A stretch of DNA of 64,000 nt from Vannielia litorea (GTDB taxonomy: Bacteria > Pseudomonadota > Alphaproteobacteria > Rhodobacterales > Rhodobacteraceae), in NCBI RefSeq assembly GCF_018424695.1, contig NZ_QTNQ01000007.1, forward strand, positions 1-64,000, read 5' to 3'. Position 1 is the stretch's first letter, and the number at the start of each line of letters is the position of its first letter. The notes beneath the pieces were generated by a model. That model worked only from the letters and a program-made list of their open reading frames with translations. It did not search any database and was not told where the DNA came from. The translations under genes were made by a program, and so were the position numbers. Shown here piece after piece: positions 15,506-24,622 of the stretch.

Positions 15506-16927
15506 ATGCCAGGGAAGGTCCTGATCGTGGATGACGTGCCGACCAATCGCGTTGTCCTCAAGGTCAAACTTGCCGCGGCCTGCTACGATGTGGTCGCCTG
15601 CAGCACAGGAGAGAATATCGTCGAGCTGGTGCGCACGATCCGGCCGAGGCTCGTTGTGCTCGACTGCGACGCGCCTCAAGCTCCGGGCCTGGTAGCCAGT
15701 CGTGTGCTGCGGGCGGACGACGAGTTGAGCTCCATTCCCATCATCGTGACAGGGGCACCGCGAGAGGGGCTGACAATGACCGCCCTGATGCTTGCTGCGC
15801 TCGAGGCGGGTGCGGATGCCTTTCATCCCAAACCGATTGCCGAAACCCTGTTGCTTGCCCGCATCCGGAATCTCATGCGCATGCGTGAGGTCTCAGAGGA
15901 GTTGCGCCTGAGAGGCACCACGAGCCGCGCCCTCGGTTTTGCGGAAGAGCCGGAAGGCTTCGAGCGCCCGGCGCGCATTGCCCTTGTGGGGGCCGACATC
16001 GCCATGGCGCAACGCTGGCGCGACGGGCTGGCAGGCCACATGCCCCACCGCATCAGCGTTCTGGATCGCCATGCCGTCCTCAACGAAGCCACCCCGGCGC
16101 TGCAGGACATCTACGTGATTGCTGCCGACCTGCGCCAACCAGGCGACGGGCTGCAATTGATGAGCGAGTTGCGGTCGCGCCGCTGGTCGCGCCATGCGTC
16201 GGTGCTCATCGTGACGTCGCAGCAGGATGTTGCACAGGAAGCCATGGCGCTGGATCTGGGCGCCGCCGATCTCATCGCTGAGCCGGTGGACGGCCGCGAA
16301 CTGGCGGTGCGCCTCGCCACGCTGGTTGCCCGGAAACGCGAGAGCGACAGGCTGCGCCGGAGGGTGCGAGACGGGCTGAAGCTTGCGGTGATCGATCCGC
16401 TGACCGGGCTCTACAATCGCCGCTACGCGCTTTCACACCTTGCGCGCATTCGCGACCGTGCTGCGGAAACGGGCCGCAACTTCGCCGTCATGGCGCTGGA
16501 TCTCGACCGGTTCAAGCAAGTGAATGACAGGCACGGGCACGCGGCTGGCGATGCTGTTCTATGCGCTGTCGCCAAGCAAATTTCGAGTAACCTGCGCAGT
16601 ATCGACATGGTCGCCAGGATCGGGGGAGAGGAATTTCTGGTGGCCATGCCCGACACCACGGAAGACGAGGCTCGGGCCGCAGCACAGAGGCTTTGCAGGT
16701 TGATCGAAGCTCAGCCCATCCCCCTGCCCCCGCCGGCACAGGGAACGGTGCACCAGACCGTCTCGATCGGTGTGGCCGTGGGGGGCGGTGCCACGCGTGA
16801 GCCCATGGAAGGGGAAGACGGGACCGAAACCCTGCTGGAAGCCCTCATCGACCTTGCCGACAGAGCGTTGCTGTCGTCCAAGGCGCACGGTCGAAACATG
16901 GTCACCTTGGGCCGGGACGCGGCTTAG
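15506..16927 (+). CDS. PleD-like response regulator diguanylate cyclase
   Basis: A protein of 473 aa with the PleD layout REC-REC-GGDEF. The first REC domain has the acidic pair in VLIVDDVPTNR, the phospho-acceptor aspartate in RLVVLDCDAP and the conserved lysine in FHPKPI, so it should be phosphorylated. The second REC (about 155-285) is degenerate, as in PleD. The GGDEF domain has GGEEF at residues 373-377 and an RSID inhibitory site just before it. It should make cyclic di-GMP when phosphorylated. No histidine kinase is adjacent. It is the second diguanylate cyclase in 5 kb. Confidence 0.93.
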   Translation: MPGKVLIVDDVPTNRVVLKVKLAAACYDVVACSTGENIVELVRTIRPRLVVLDCDAPQAPGLVASRVLRADDELSSIPIIVTGAPREGLTMTALMLAALEAGADAFHPKPIAETLLLARIRNLMRMREVSEELRLRGTTSRALGFAEEPEGFERPARIALVGADIAMAQRWRDGLAGHMPHRISVLDRHAVLNEATPALQDIYVIAADLRQPGDGLQLMSELRSRRWSRHASVLIVTSQQDVAQEAMALDLGAADLIAEPVDGRELAVRLATLVARKRESDRLRRRVRDGLKLAVIDPLTGLYNRRYALSHLARIRDRAAETGRNFAVMALDLDRFKQVNDRHGHAAGDAVLCAVAKQISSNLRSIDMVARIGGEEFLVAMPDTTEDEARAAAQRLCRLIEAQPIPLPPPAQGTVHQTVSIGVAVGGGATREPMEGEDGTETLLEALIDLADRALLSSKAHGRNMVTLGRDAA

Positions 16928-17090
16928 GCCCACGGAAATTGTGCGCTCGGGTAAAGTGACGTCCAGCCAGCAACCTGAAGAACTGCCGACCGCGATGTCT
17001 TCTGCGAAGCCCTTGGCGCCAGAGAACCTCGCGAGGTCGGCGTCACATCCCAAAATCCTGCCCGGATCCTGGCACCCTGCGCCAAGGCCG

Positions 17091-18407
17091 TCATAGCCCC
17101 GGGAGCCAGAGCATCAGGGCCGGGACCGCGAGCAGCAGGGCTACATGCCCCACATCGGCCAGCACGAAGGGCGTCGTGCCGCGAAACATGGTGGAGAGCG
17201 GAATGTCCCGGGCCACGCCGGACAGCACGTACACGTTCATGCCCACCGGCGGCGTTATAAGCGCAATCTCTGTCATCCGCACCACGAGCACGCCGAAGAA
17301 CACCGCCTTGGCCCCCTCCCCCACGACCCAGAGGTCGAGCCCCATGACCAGCGGAAAGAACAGGGGAACCGTCAGAGTCATCATCGCTGAGGCATCAAGG
17401 ATCATGCCGAGGAAGAAATAGACCAGCAGGATCAGCAACAGCACAGAGAGCGGCGGAAGGCCGGAATCGGCGACCCAGCCCACGACATGCATCGGGATAT
17501 TGGTTACGGTTACGAAAGCGTTGAACACCAGAGCCCCGAAAAGGATGCCAAAGATCATGCCCGTGGTCTTCAGCGTGTCATAGACCGCTTCTTTCACCTC
17601 CTGGAGGCCCAGACGCCCGCGCAAGCCAGCGATGAGCAACGCACCGAAGGCCCCCATCGCGCCCGCTTCGGTGGGCGTGAACCATCCCCAGATGATGCCG
17701 CCCATGACCAGCACGAAGAGAATGATCACATCGCCGGTCTTCTTCAGCCCGTCCCAGCGTTCGCCCCATGTAAATCGTGGGCCGGCTGGCCCGGCCGCCG
17801 GGTTGATCCGACAGCGCAGCGCGATGACGCCCATGTAGAAGAGCGCCAGAAGTACGCCGGGCACAATGCCGGCGGCGAACATGTCGCCGATCGAGGTTTC
17901 CGTGAGGATGCCGTAGATGATGAACATGCCGGAGGGCGGGATCAGCGACCCGATGGTGCCCCCCGCCGCCACTGCGCCGGAGGCCAGCGCCTTGGAGTAG
18001 CCGTGTTTGCGCATCTCCGGCAGGGCAACGAGCCCCATGGTCGCGGTGGTTGCCAGCGAGGAGGCGTTGACCGAAGCGAAGCCCGCCGAGGCCCCGATGG
18101 TCGCCATGGCCAGCCCGCCCCGGCGGTGCCCGAGGCAGCGCGCGGCAAAATCATAGAGGTCGCGGCCGATCCCGGAGGCGAAGAGAATATGCGCCATGAA
18201 CAAGAAGAGCGGCACGGTACCGATGGCATAGTTGGTCGAGAGATCGAAGGCGATGACGCCGATCTTGATCAGAGCGGCCTTGAAGGTGATCAGCAGTGCA
18301 AAGCCGAAGGCGCCGACCAGCCCCATGGCGAACCCGATGGGCATGCCAAGTGCCAGTAGCCCGAACAACAGGGAAACGCCGAGAAATCCGGCGGCCACGG
18401 GGGTCAT
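17091..18407 (-). CDS. TRAP transporter large permease (DctM-like)
   Basis: A protein of 438 aa with about 12 hydrophobic segments and DctM signatures, for example GMPIGFAMGLVG at the N-terminus, MATIGASAGFASVNASSLATTATM, and SGAVAAGGTIGSLIPPSGMFIIYG. It forms the membrane channel of a sodium-driven transporter for organic acids. The start overlaps the small permease stop by 4 bp. It is the last gene of an operon with three CoA-transferase genes and the substrate-binding protein. Confidence 0.95.
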   Translation of the reverse strand: MTPVAAGFLGVSLLFGLLALGMPIGFAMGLVGAFGFALLITFKAALIKIGVIAFDLSTNYAIGTVPLFLFMAHILFASGIGRDLYDFAARCLGHRRGGLAMATIGASAGFASVNASSLATTATMGLVALPEMRKHGYSKALASGAVAAGGTIGSLIPPSGMFIIYGILTETSIGDMFAAGIVPGVLLALFYMGVIALRCRINPAAGPAGPRFTWGERWDGLKKTGDVIILFVLVMGGIIWGWFTPTEAGAMGAFGALLIAGLRGRLGLQEVKEAVYDTLKTTGMIFGILFGALVFNAFVTVTNIPMHVVGWVADSGLPPLSVLLLILLVYFFLGMILDASAMMTLTVPLFFPLVMGLDLWVVGEGAKAVFFGVLVVRMTEIALITPPVGMNVYVLSGVARDIPLSTMFRGTTPFVLADVGHVALLLAVPALMLWLPGL

Positions 18408-18904
18408 TCATCGACCTCCCGGCCCAGCGCCGCTTGCAGGGCGCGGAAGAGGATGGTGACGATCAGCAAAGCGAGCGCCGTGACCATCAGCCAGCGAAAC
18501 GGGGCAACCGGGAGGTCGAGCAAAGCGGTCTTCTCGCCCTGCCCCCCCCTGCGGATCGCTTCTTCCATTGCCGCAATGAGCACGAATCCCCAGAAGGCGC
18601 AGCCCCCCGCCAGCATCAGCCCTTCGAGCGGACCACGCAGCTTTTTCGGGAACCGCTCGGTGAGCAACTCCACCCGGGTATGGGCGCTGCGCCAGGCGGC
18701 ATAGGTCAGCGAGAAGGACACCGCCGGGATGAGCAACAACTCGGCCAGCACATAGGTGCCGGGAAAAGCGATGCCGAGCGCCCGGAATGTGACCGTGACC
18801 ACCGTGAGGGCCATGAGCGCCACCAGCGATGCCACGCCAAAGAGCGCAGCCACGGCCACGACCCGGCCTATGATCCGTTCTGCTGCCTGCATATCTTGCC
18901 CCAC
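18404..18904 (-). CDS. TRAP transporter small permease (DctQ-like)
   Basis: A protein of 166 aa with four hydrophobic segments, for example VVAVAALFGVASLVALMALT and LMLAGGCAFWGFVLIAAM, the expected DctQ layout. Weakly conserved at sequence level, but placement between the DctM-like and DctP-like genes settles it. It is translationally coupled to the large permease. Confidence 0.9.
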   Translation of the reverse strand: MGQDMQAAERIIGRVVAVAALFGVASLVALMALTVVTVTFRALGIAFPGTYVLAELLLIPAVSFSLTYAAWRSAHTRVELLTERFPKKLRGPLEGLMLAGGCAFWGFVLIAAMEEAIRRGGQGEKTALLDLPVAPFRWLMVTALALLIVTILFRALQAALGREVDE

Positions 18905-18946
18905 GTTTCGTCCGGCGGGGCCAGTCCCCCGCCGGAAGAGAGGATC

Positions 18947-19954
18947 TTACATCGTGTCGCCATGGGCGGCACGAATGGCGTCCAGAACCTCTGTGCCGGG
19001 CTTGCCCATGCCATCGAGTTCCTCAGCCACCTCTTTCATCGCCGGTGCGAAAGACGTGGCATACTCCGCCCTGGCGTCCTCGGACACCTCGTTGAAGACG
19101 ACGCCCTTTTCCTCGCCATATGCGCGGCCCGCAGCCTCGGCTTCCTGAGCCAGTTCCAGCGTGCGCATGGAGAGCCATTCGACATTGTCCATGAGCACCT
19201 GCTGAATATCTTCCGGCAGCCTGTCCCAGGCGGCCTGGTTGATGGCGCGGCTCGGGTAGGCCCCGCGGCTGTGGGGCAGCTCGGAGTAATAGCCCACCAC
19301 CTCGGCGAAGGAGAGAGACTTCAACGCCTCATAGGGGGCGATCACCCCGTCGACCACGCCCTTTTCGAGCGCAGGGTAGGTTTCGGTCATCGGCATGGTA
19401 ACGCCCTCGGCACCGTAGGCGGCCAACGGGCCGATAAAATCAACGGCTGAACGGATGCGAAGGCCTTTCAGGTCTTCAAGGCTCTCGACCGGCATTTCGC
19501 GAAGGAGCAGGTGCATGGGGGTGCCCACGTTGTAGCCCAGAACCTTCACGCCCTCGAGTTCTTCTGCGAAGACGGGATAGTCTTCCCAGAGCTTCATATA
19601 GACGTCGAGCACATTCTTTGGCTCTGTGTATCCATAGAACATGCCGGGCGTGAGACGGTTCATGTCGTAGCCGGAGCGCGCATAGATCGGGGCGATATAG
19701 GCCATGTCAGCGACACCTGCGGCCAATTCGTCGACACCTTCGCGCGAGGTGATGAGGGAGCGACCCCAGTAAGGCGTGATCTCCAGCCGCCCGTCCGTCT
19801 GCTCGGCAATGCGGGCGATCCACTCGGCATCGGCAGCCCCGTAGGGGTGGGCCTCGGTGTAGGGCGAGGCATAGGTCAGCGTGAAATCTGCCGCCATCGC
19901 GGGAAGCGCGGCAAAGCCGGCGGCGAGAAGTGTGAGGGGTCTGACAAGTTTCAT
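18947..19954 (-). CDS. TRAP transporter substrate-binding protein (DctP-like)
   Basis: A protein of 335 aa with a signal peptide (MKLVRPLTLLAAGFAALPAMA, cut before ADF). The DctP fold is recognisable from EAHPYGAADAEWIARIAEQT, the ligand-arginine region LEDLKGLRIRSAVDF, and VVDGVIAPYEALKSLSFAEV. It captures a carboxylated substrate in the periplasm. The start at 19954 is set by GGAGG upstream and the signal peptide; the frame runs open about 100 codons further upstream into the previous gene. It follows a CoA-transferase gene by 19 bp, so the imported acid is probably converted to a CoA thioester by the same operon. Confidence 0.94.
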   Translation of the reverse strand: MKLVRPLTLLAAGFAALPAMAADFTLTYASPYTEAHPYGAADAEWIARIAEQTDGRLEITPYWGRSLITSREGVDELAAGVADMAYIAPIYARSGYDMNRLTPGMFYGYTEPKNVLDVYMKLWEDYPVFAEELEGVKVLGYNVGTPMHLLLREMPVESLEDLKGLRIRSAVDFIGPLAAYGAEGVTMPMTETYPALEKGVVDGVIAPYEALKSLSFAEVVGYYSELPHSRGAYPSRAINQAAWDRLPEDIQQVLMDNVEWLSMRTLELAQEAEAAGRAYGEEKGVVFNEVSEDARAEYATSFAPAMKEVAEELDGMGKPGTEVLDAIRAAHGDTM

Positions 19955-19973
19955 GAGGTTCCTCCCTTTGATG

Positions 19974-21182
19974 TCAGGACGTCTGCTGTGCCGGGCTTGG
20001 CTGCGCGGTCGCGTGCATTTGGGTCGGGGCGCGGGTGAGCGCTTGGATGTCATCTGGGCCAAGCCCGAGGCGTCCCAGCACGGCCTCCGTATCGGTGCCC
20101 GGCAGGCGCGCGGGTGCCGGTGCGGGCTCGCCGCCGAGGCGCACGGGCGGGCCGAGCTGGGTGAGTGCGCCACCGGGTGCTTCAACCTCCACCACCATGC
20201 GGCGTGCCCGGAAGTGCGGCTCGGCCAGCGCTTCAGACACGTCGTTGACCGGCGCAAACTGCGTGCCCGCCTCTTCGAAGAGCGTTAGCCAATGCGCCCG
20301 CGGCTGCGTGGCAAACAGCCCGGCGAGCGTGCTGCGGATCTCGTTACGGCGGGCCGCATCAAGCTGCGCCGATGTGAACTGAGGGACACCCATCACCGTG
20401 CAGAACGTCGCCCAATACCGCGGTTCCATATCTGTGGTGCAGAGCCATTTGCCGTCGGCGCACTGCCACAGGCCCAAGTCGGCCCTGCGGGTGCCGCGCG
20501 GCGGCGCATCGGCGGGGTTTTCATGGCGCGACAGGATGTTCGCAAGCATTGTCATGGAGCAGTCGGCCATTGCCACATCCACATGCCGCCCCTGCCCCGT
20601 GGCCCTTGCCGCATGCCAGGCGGCCAGCGCAGCGAAGGCGGCGTGAGCGCCGGTCGCGATATCGGCCGCCGGGATGCCCGGCAGGCCGGGTGCGTCCGGG
20701 TCTTCGCCGCAGCGGGAGAGTACCCCCGACAGTGCGAGCGCCACCGGGTCATGCCCCGGCTTGCCCGCGAGAGGCCCTTGCGCGCCTGTAAGGGTGAGGC
20801 TGAGGTAGACCAGCGCCGGGTTTTCAGCGGCCATGTCAGTGTAGCCCAAGCCCAGGCCTGCCAGCACACCGGGGCGGTAATCTTCAACGATGATGTCACA
20901 GGTGGCCGCAAGTTGCCGCAGCACCCCTTGAGCCGTTTCGTCACCGATATCGAGCATGATGGATTTCTTGCCGCGCGCGAGCATGTCGCGACCGCGCTGA
21001 CGGGCCATCTCTTCTGGCCCGAGCTTTTCCCAGCCGAAGACCTTGGCCTGCTTGGCAAGCTCGCGCGGGTTTTCCACCCGGATCACCTCGGCCCCCTGGT
21101 CGGCCATGAGCCACGTGCAATAGGGGCCCGGCAATAGACGGGAGAAATCGAGCACTCGGAGGCCGTCAAGGGCACTGGTCAT
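19974..21182 (-). CDS. CaiB/BaiF family CoA-transferase (copy 1)
   Basis: A protein of 402 aa, the usual length for class III CoA-transferases, which move CoA between carboxylic acids through a covalent aspartyl intermediate. N-terminal signature LRVLDFSRLLPGPYCTWLMA followed by GAEVIRVE. Asp207 in HVDVAMADCSMTM aligns with the catalytic aspartate. The start at 21182 overlaps the stop of the next gene upstream. In the same operon as two further family members and a TRAP transporter. The donor and acceptor acids are unknown. Confidence 0.93.
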   Translation of the reverse strand: MTSALDGLRVLDFSRLLPGPYCTWLMADQGAEVIRVENPRELAKQAKVFGWEKLGPEEMARQRGRDMLARGKKSIMLDIGDETAQGVLRQLAATCDIIVEDYRPGVLAGLGLGYTDMAAENPALVYLSLTLTGAQGPLAGKPGHDPVALALSGVLSRCGEDPDAPGLPGIPAADIATGAHAAFAALAAWHAARATGQGRHVDVAMADCSMTMLANILSRHENPADAPPRGTRRADLGLWQCADGKWLCTTDMEPRYWATFCTVMGVPQFTSAQLDAARRNEIRSTLAGLFATQPRAHWLTLFEEAGTQFAPVNDVSEALAEPHFRARRMVVEVEAPGGALTQLGPPVRLGGEPAPAPARLPGTDTEAVLGRLGLGPDDIQALTRAPTQMHATAQPSPAQQTS

Positions 21183-22174
21183 GAGGCCACCTCGGGAGGA
21201 TGGGTTTGAAACAGCGGGCCGGGCAACCCATTGCGGAAGAAGCCACGCGCCTTCAAATGCGCGCTTTCGCGGACCTCCGGCAGGGTCATGATGGTGGAGA
21301 GGCCCCAACCCTGCGTCAGGGACCACTGTCCCAGCTCGGCCCGGGTGTGCCGCGCAAAGAAGGCCGCCACGATGGCTTGCCACCTGTCGATCGTGGCCTG
21401 CTCCGTCTCGGCGACGAGAATGTCTTCCCATTCGATATCAGAGAGTTCACCGGCCACACCCTCTGCTTCCATCTGGGCGACGACGGCGCGCATCATGCCC
21501 GGGTTGTCGATCATCGACCAGGTGACGTAGCCATCAGCACAGGGCCAGACCTGCCGCACGCCGGATGTGCCGCGCACCAGCATGTTGCCCTGCCGACGCC
21601 CGATCCGACCCGTCCAGTCAAACATCACCGCCTCGCGGTAATTGGCGCAGGCGGCGGCCTGCAAAGCGGAAACCACGATGCGCTGGCCCCGGCCAATACG
21701 TCGGCGCGCGGCGAGACCCATCAGGGCGGCAGTGGCCACCTGGATGCCGGTGAGCGCATAGGCCTGCTCACCCGGCAACCGCAACGGGGGCGCATCCGGA
21801 GTACCGGTGACGTGCATGAGGCCGCTCTCGGCCATCAGCGTGAGGTCCGTCACCGGGCGTGGGTCACCCAAGGGAAAGCCCGTGGCGACGACATGCACCA
21901 GGGCCGGGTTGGAGCCGGCCAGGGCCTCGACCTCCGGTCGCTGCGTTGTGCGACGCCGGTCGTCGAGCAGGATGTCAGCCTCTGACAAGAGCTCTGCCAA
22001 GGGTTTGTCGGCGTGGCGTAATTCCGCCCTCCAGGCCGCTGTGCGTGCAGGCGAGAGGCCATCCCCTGCCTCCGACACAACCACCTCTGCGCCGAGTTCG
22101 GACAGCATCTTCGCGCCCAGGTCCACCAGCCTGTCGGCCAGCACGACGACCCGAATGCCGGCAAGCTGGCTCAT
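21179..22174 (-). CDS. CaiB/BaiF-like CoA-transferase (copy 2), short and lacking the catalytic Asp
   Basis: A protein of 331 aa, shorter than the family's usual 380-400. It keeps the N-terminal pattern LAGIRVVVLADRLVDLGAKMLSELGAEVVV and the domain around GLMHVTGTPDAPPLRLP. At the position where catalytic aspartate is expected, the sequence is RIVVSALQAAACAN, giving Gln172. The protein probably cannot form the aspartyl-CoA intermediate alone. It overlaps the neighbouring copies on both sides (4 bp each), so it may be a non-catalytic partner in a heteromer. No frameshift is visible. Confidence 0.85.
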   Translation of the reverse strand: MSQLAGIRVVVLADRLVDLGAKMLSELGAEVVVSEAGDGLSPARTAAWRAELRHADKPLAELLSEADILLDDRRRTTQRPEVEALAGSNPALVHVVATGFPLGDPRPVTDLTLMAESGLMHVTGTPDAPPLRLPGEQAYALTGIQVATAALMGLAARRRIGRGQRIVVSALQAAACANYREAVMFDWTGRIGRRQGNMLVRGTSGVRQVWPCADGYVTWSMIDNPGMMRAVVAQMEAEGVAGELSDIEWEDILVAETEQATIDRWQAIVAAFFARHTRAELGQWSLTQGWGLSTIMTLPEVRESAHLKARGFFRNGLPGPLFQTHPPEVAS

Positions 22175-23295
22175 GCGATCACCCCATTCGCCGCCAAACG
22201 GTCAATCTCGGCCCGGTCCATTCCAAGGTAACCCTCGAAAACCTCCGTATTGTTCGCGCCAAGGCACGGCGCGGGGCCAACGGCGTGCGGCGTGGCCTCC
22301 ATCTCCATTGGCGGCGCGGGCATGGCGGACGGGCCCAGCACGGGGTGGTCCACCGCCACGAAATGCCCCGCTGCGCGAAGCGCGGGGTGTTCGGAGAGCG
22401 CCTTGCCGTCGCGCACAGGGGACGCCGAAACGCCCGCGGCGGCGAGCCTTTCGGCCAGCTCAAAGGCGTCGTGATCTGCCGTTAACTCCGCCAACTCGCC
22501 CTCGCCCAGCATGCCCTTCAAGGCTGCGCGTTGCGTTTCGTCCTCGCAGGCAATGGCGATCCAGGCATCCTCGCCTGCACAGGGAAACACACCGTGGGGG
22601 TCCATCAACGGGTCCGCGTTGCCGGGTTTTTCCGCGGGCATCTCGGCGAAGAGATCGGCGATGACATGGGCCATCGGCTCGATCTGGCTGACTTCAACCC
22701 AGCTCCCCTGCCCCGTGCGCTCGCGCGCCTCGAGGGCCGCCAGGATGGCCACGGTGAGGAACATCGGGGCCACGACATCGCCATAGGCGAAGGGCGGCAT
22801 ATGGGGCTCGGAGCCGGGCCAGCCCGTCATGTCGGCGTGGCCCGAGTGGGCTGCCGCCGAGTTGCCGTAGCCGCGAAAGCCAGCCATCGGCCCGGTGCGC
22901 CCCGCAACGGAGACCGACGCGAGGATGACACCCGGGTTCACCTTGCAGAGCTCGGCCCAGCCTAAGCCGATGCGCTCCATGTATCCGGGGCCGAAGTTCT
23001 CCACCACAACGTCCGCCCAGCCGACAAGTTTTTTTGCCAGCGCCTGCCCCTGAGGGTCCGCGAGGTTGATGGTAACACTTTTCTTGGAGGTGTTGGTTTG
23101 GGCGAAGAAGGCCGAGGCATCTGGGTTGCCACGCTCGCCTTTCGCGAAGGGCGGAGACTTGCGCCCGAGGTCCAACCGCTTCGCGCTTTCGACTTTCACC
23201 ACCAGTGCGCCATTGTCGGCCAATTCTTTTGTCGCCCGCGGACCGGCGCCCACCCAGCTGAAATCGGCTATCTTGAGCCCCTCAAGTGCCCGCAT
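22171..23295 (-). CDS. CaiB/BaiF family CoA-transferase (copy 3)
   Basis: A protein of 374 aa. N-terminal signature LKIADFSWVGAGPRATKELADNGALVVKVE, then VVVENFGPGYMERIGLGW. At the catalytic position the sequence is SWVEVSQIEPMAHV, so Glu206 stands where Asp is usual; a glutamate might still form an acyl intermediate, as in class I enzymes, but this is unusual for the family. Start has GGGAGGA upstream. First gene of the operon that runs through copies 2 and 1 to dctP-Q-M. A 19-bp MarR-type site lies 58 bp before it. Confidence 0.9.
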   Translation of the reverse strand: MRALEGLKIADFSWVGAGPRATKELADNGALVVKVESAKRLDLGRKSPPFAKGERGNPDASAFFAQTNTSKKSVTINLADPQGQALAKKLVGWADVVVENFGPGYMERIGLGWAELCKVNPGVILASVSVAGRTGPMAGFRGYGNSAAAHSGHADMTGWPGSEPHMPPFAYGDVVAPMFLTVAILAALEARERTGQGSWVEVSQIEPMAHVIADLFAEMPAEKPGNADPLMDPHGVFPCAGEDAWIAIACEDETQRAALKGMLGEGELAELTADHDAFELAERLAAAGVSASPVRDGKALSEHPALRAAGHFVAVDHPVLGPSAMPAPPMEMEATPHAVGPAPCLGANNTEVFEGYLGMDRAEIDRLAANGVIA

Positions 23296-23352
23296 GGGCT
23301 TCCTCCCTTCGCGGGCCGACGACTCCCCTCGCCAGCCCTGTTGAGTTCAAGT

Positions 23353-23371
23353 TGGTTCACTTAATGAACTA
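23353..23371. promoter_or_regulatory. MarR-type operator site 1 (CoA-transferase/TRAP operon)
   Basis: TGGTTCACTTAATGAACTA contains the inverted repeat GTTCA-n5-TGAAC. It matches the two 19-bp sites at 25708 and 26296 at most positions and lies in the promoter gap of the minus-strand CoA-transferase/TRAP operon. Binding by the MarR protein encoded at 25805 is inferred. Confidence 0.65.
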
Positions 23372-23383
23372 AGTCAATCCGTC

Positions 23384-24622
23384 TCATATTTCGTCGAGCG
23401 CCTTTTTCACCTGCGCTTCGACCGACGCGCGATCCCATGCGCGCGGGTCCACCATATCTGACCAGATTTCGATGACCGTCACGCCCGCCTCTTCAAGGGC
23501 CTGCTTGGCAAAAAGCGAGCCGTACCCCGAGAACCGATCATGTTCGGGGATCAGCATCAGGGCCACGTCGATCCGGGCCCGCCGGGCTTCGCGCACCAGC
23601 CATGCATTGACCCATGGCGGCTGATGAAGCTGTTCGTTCATTGCCGAGACACGAGCGGCCAGAGCGCGGAGCGGGTCGCCATGGCAGGCCCGGATGTAGC
23701 CATCGGCGGCGAAAGGCAGATACATCGACCAGGCGAAGACGGCGCCGTGGCTTGCTTCGAAAGCACGGTAGAAATCGGTATCGAACCAGAGGCCGGCACC
23801 GATCCACATCATTCGGATGCGCTCGTTTTCGCAAACCGATTCCCCGCTTGCGATCCGGTCTGCAACCTCATCGCGGAACCTCTCAGCGTGGGCGATCGCC
23901 CAGTCCGAGCCGCGATGCCACTGCGGAATCATCACGTTGGGCATCTGCTCGCCGATGCCCATGGGCACCTGCGGCGCAGCGGCGATCATTCCACTCACCT
24001 CTTCGAGGATTCTTTCCTGCCGGTCGATGGCTGCCATGTAAGCGGCGAAGGCGGCCTCGTCGAACGCCCGCCCTGCGAGAGCCTCCAAGGCAGTGATCAG
24101 GTCGCGCATCTCGGCCACCACGAGATCAAGCCGGGCGGTGCCGTAAAGCGCCTCCCAGTCTTTACGCGCATGGGCCCACCACTCTGGCGCGGGGTCGGGA
24201 ACGGCAGGGGCAGAGATGACATGAAGCGGTGCGCCGGTCTCCTCCGCCCAGCGCTGAAAGATGCGCGGATGCTCGTCGGAGGAGGCGCGGGCACAGAGCA
24301 GCGCAGGCGCAGGCAGGCCACCCCAGGGCTGACGCGCAGCATCGCCCTCGATCTGCGCGATCAGGCCCAGGGAGGAGTACTTTGGCAAATGGGCGTGAAA
24401 CCCCTCTTGCTCCATGAAGTCAAAATAATAAGGGGCCTGCTGCTTTGCCGAGATGACCGCAGACCACCATTGATTGGTAACCATCGGCACATCCATGAAG
24501 TGAAACAGCTCATGCGGCGTATCAGCATTGACGAAGGCGAAGGGCTCGCCCGCGGTGATACGCCCACGCAGGCCTTTCAGCCAGTCTCGCTGGTGTGCAG
24601 TTGCGGCCTTTGCACAGCTCAT
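23384..24622 (-). CDS. 2-hydroxyacyl-CoA dehydratase D-component-like protein (subunit A)
   Basis: A protein of 412 aa resembling the 2-hydroxyglutaryl-CoA dehydratase D-component family (HgdB/benzoyl-CoA-reductase type subunits). Those enzymes use a [4Fe-4S] cluster and a single electron from an ATP-driven activator to dehydrate 2-hydroxyacyl-CoA. Family-like parts are MDVPMVTNQWWSAVISAKQQ and the C-terminal SGYGSLFAKQALEEAGVTVI. Cysteines are few: in LLCARASSDEHP, SVCENERI and IRACHGDP, and the first appears shifted relative to the usual cluster ligand. It overlaps subunit B by 4 bp. No activator ATPase gene is in the window. Substrate and cluster content are open. Confidence 0.8.
   Translation of the reverse strand: MSCAKAATAHQRDWLKGLRGRITAGEPFAFVNADTPHELFHFMDVPMVTNQWWSAVISAKQQAPYYFDFMEQEGFHAHLPKYSSLGLIAQIEGDAARQPWGGLPAPALLCARASSDEHPRIFQRWAEETGAPLHVISAPAVPDPAPEWWAHARKDWEALYGTARLDLVVAEMRDLITALEALAGRAFDEAAFAAYMAAIDRQERILEEVSGMIAAAPQVPMGIGEQMPNVMIPQWHRGSDWAIAHAERFRDEVADRIASGESVCENERIRMMWIGAGLWFDTDFYRAFEASHGAVFAWSMYLPFAADGYIRACHGDPLRALAARVSAMNEQLHQPPWVNAWLVREARRARIDVALMLIPEHDRFSGYGSLFAKQALEEAGVTVIEIWSDMVDPRAWDRASVEAQVKKALDEI

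Noticed and set aside
19955-20257. N-terminal extension of the DctP-like protein
   Set aside because: Lies inside the CoA-transferase gene in another frame; the signal peptide starts at 19954.
21179-22174. CoA-transferase copy 2 as a pseudogene
   Set aside because: It is short and lacks the catalytic Asp, but the frame is intact, coupled on both sides and has normal codon bias, so a non-catalytic subunit is more likely.
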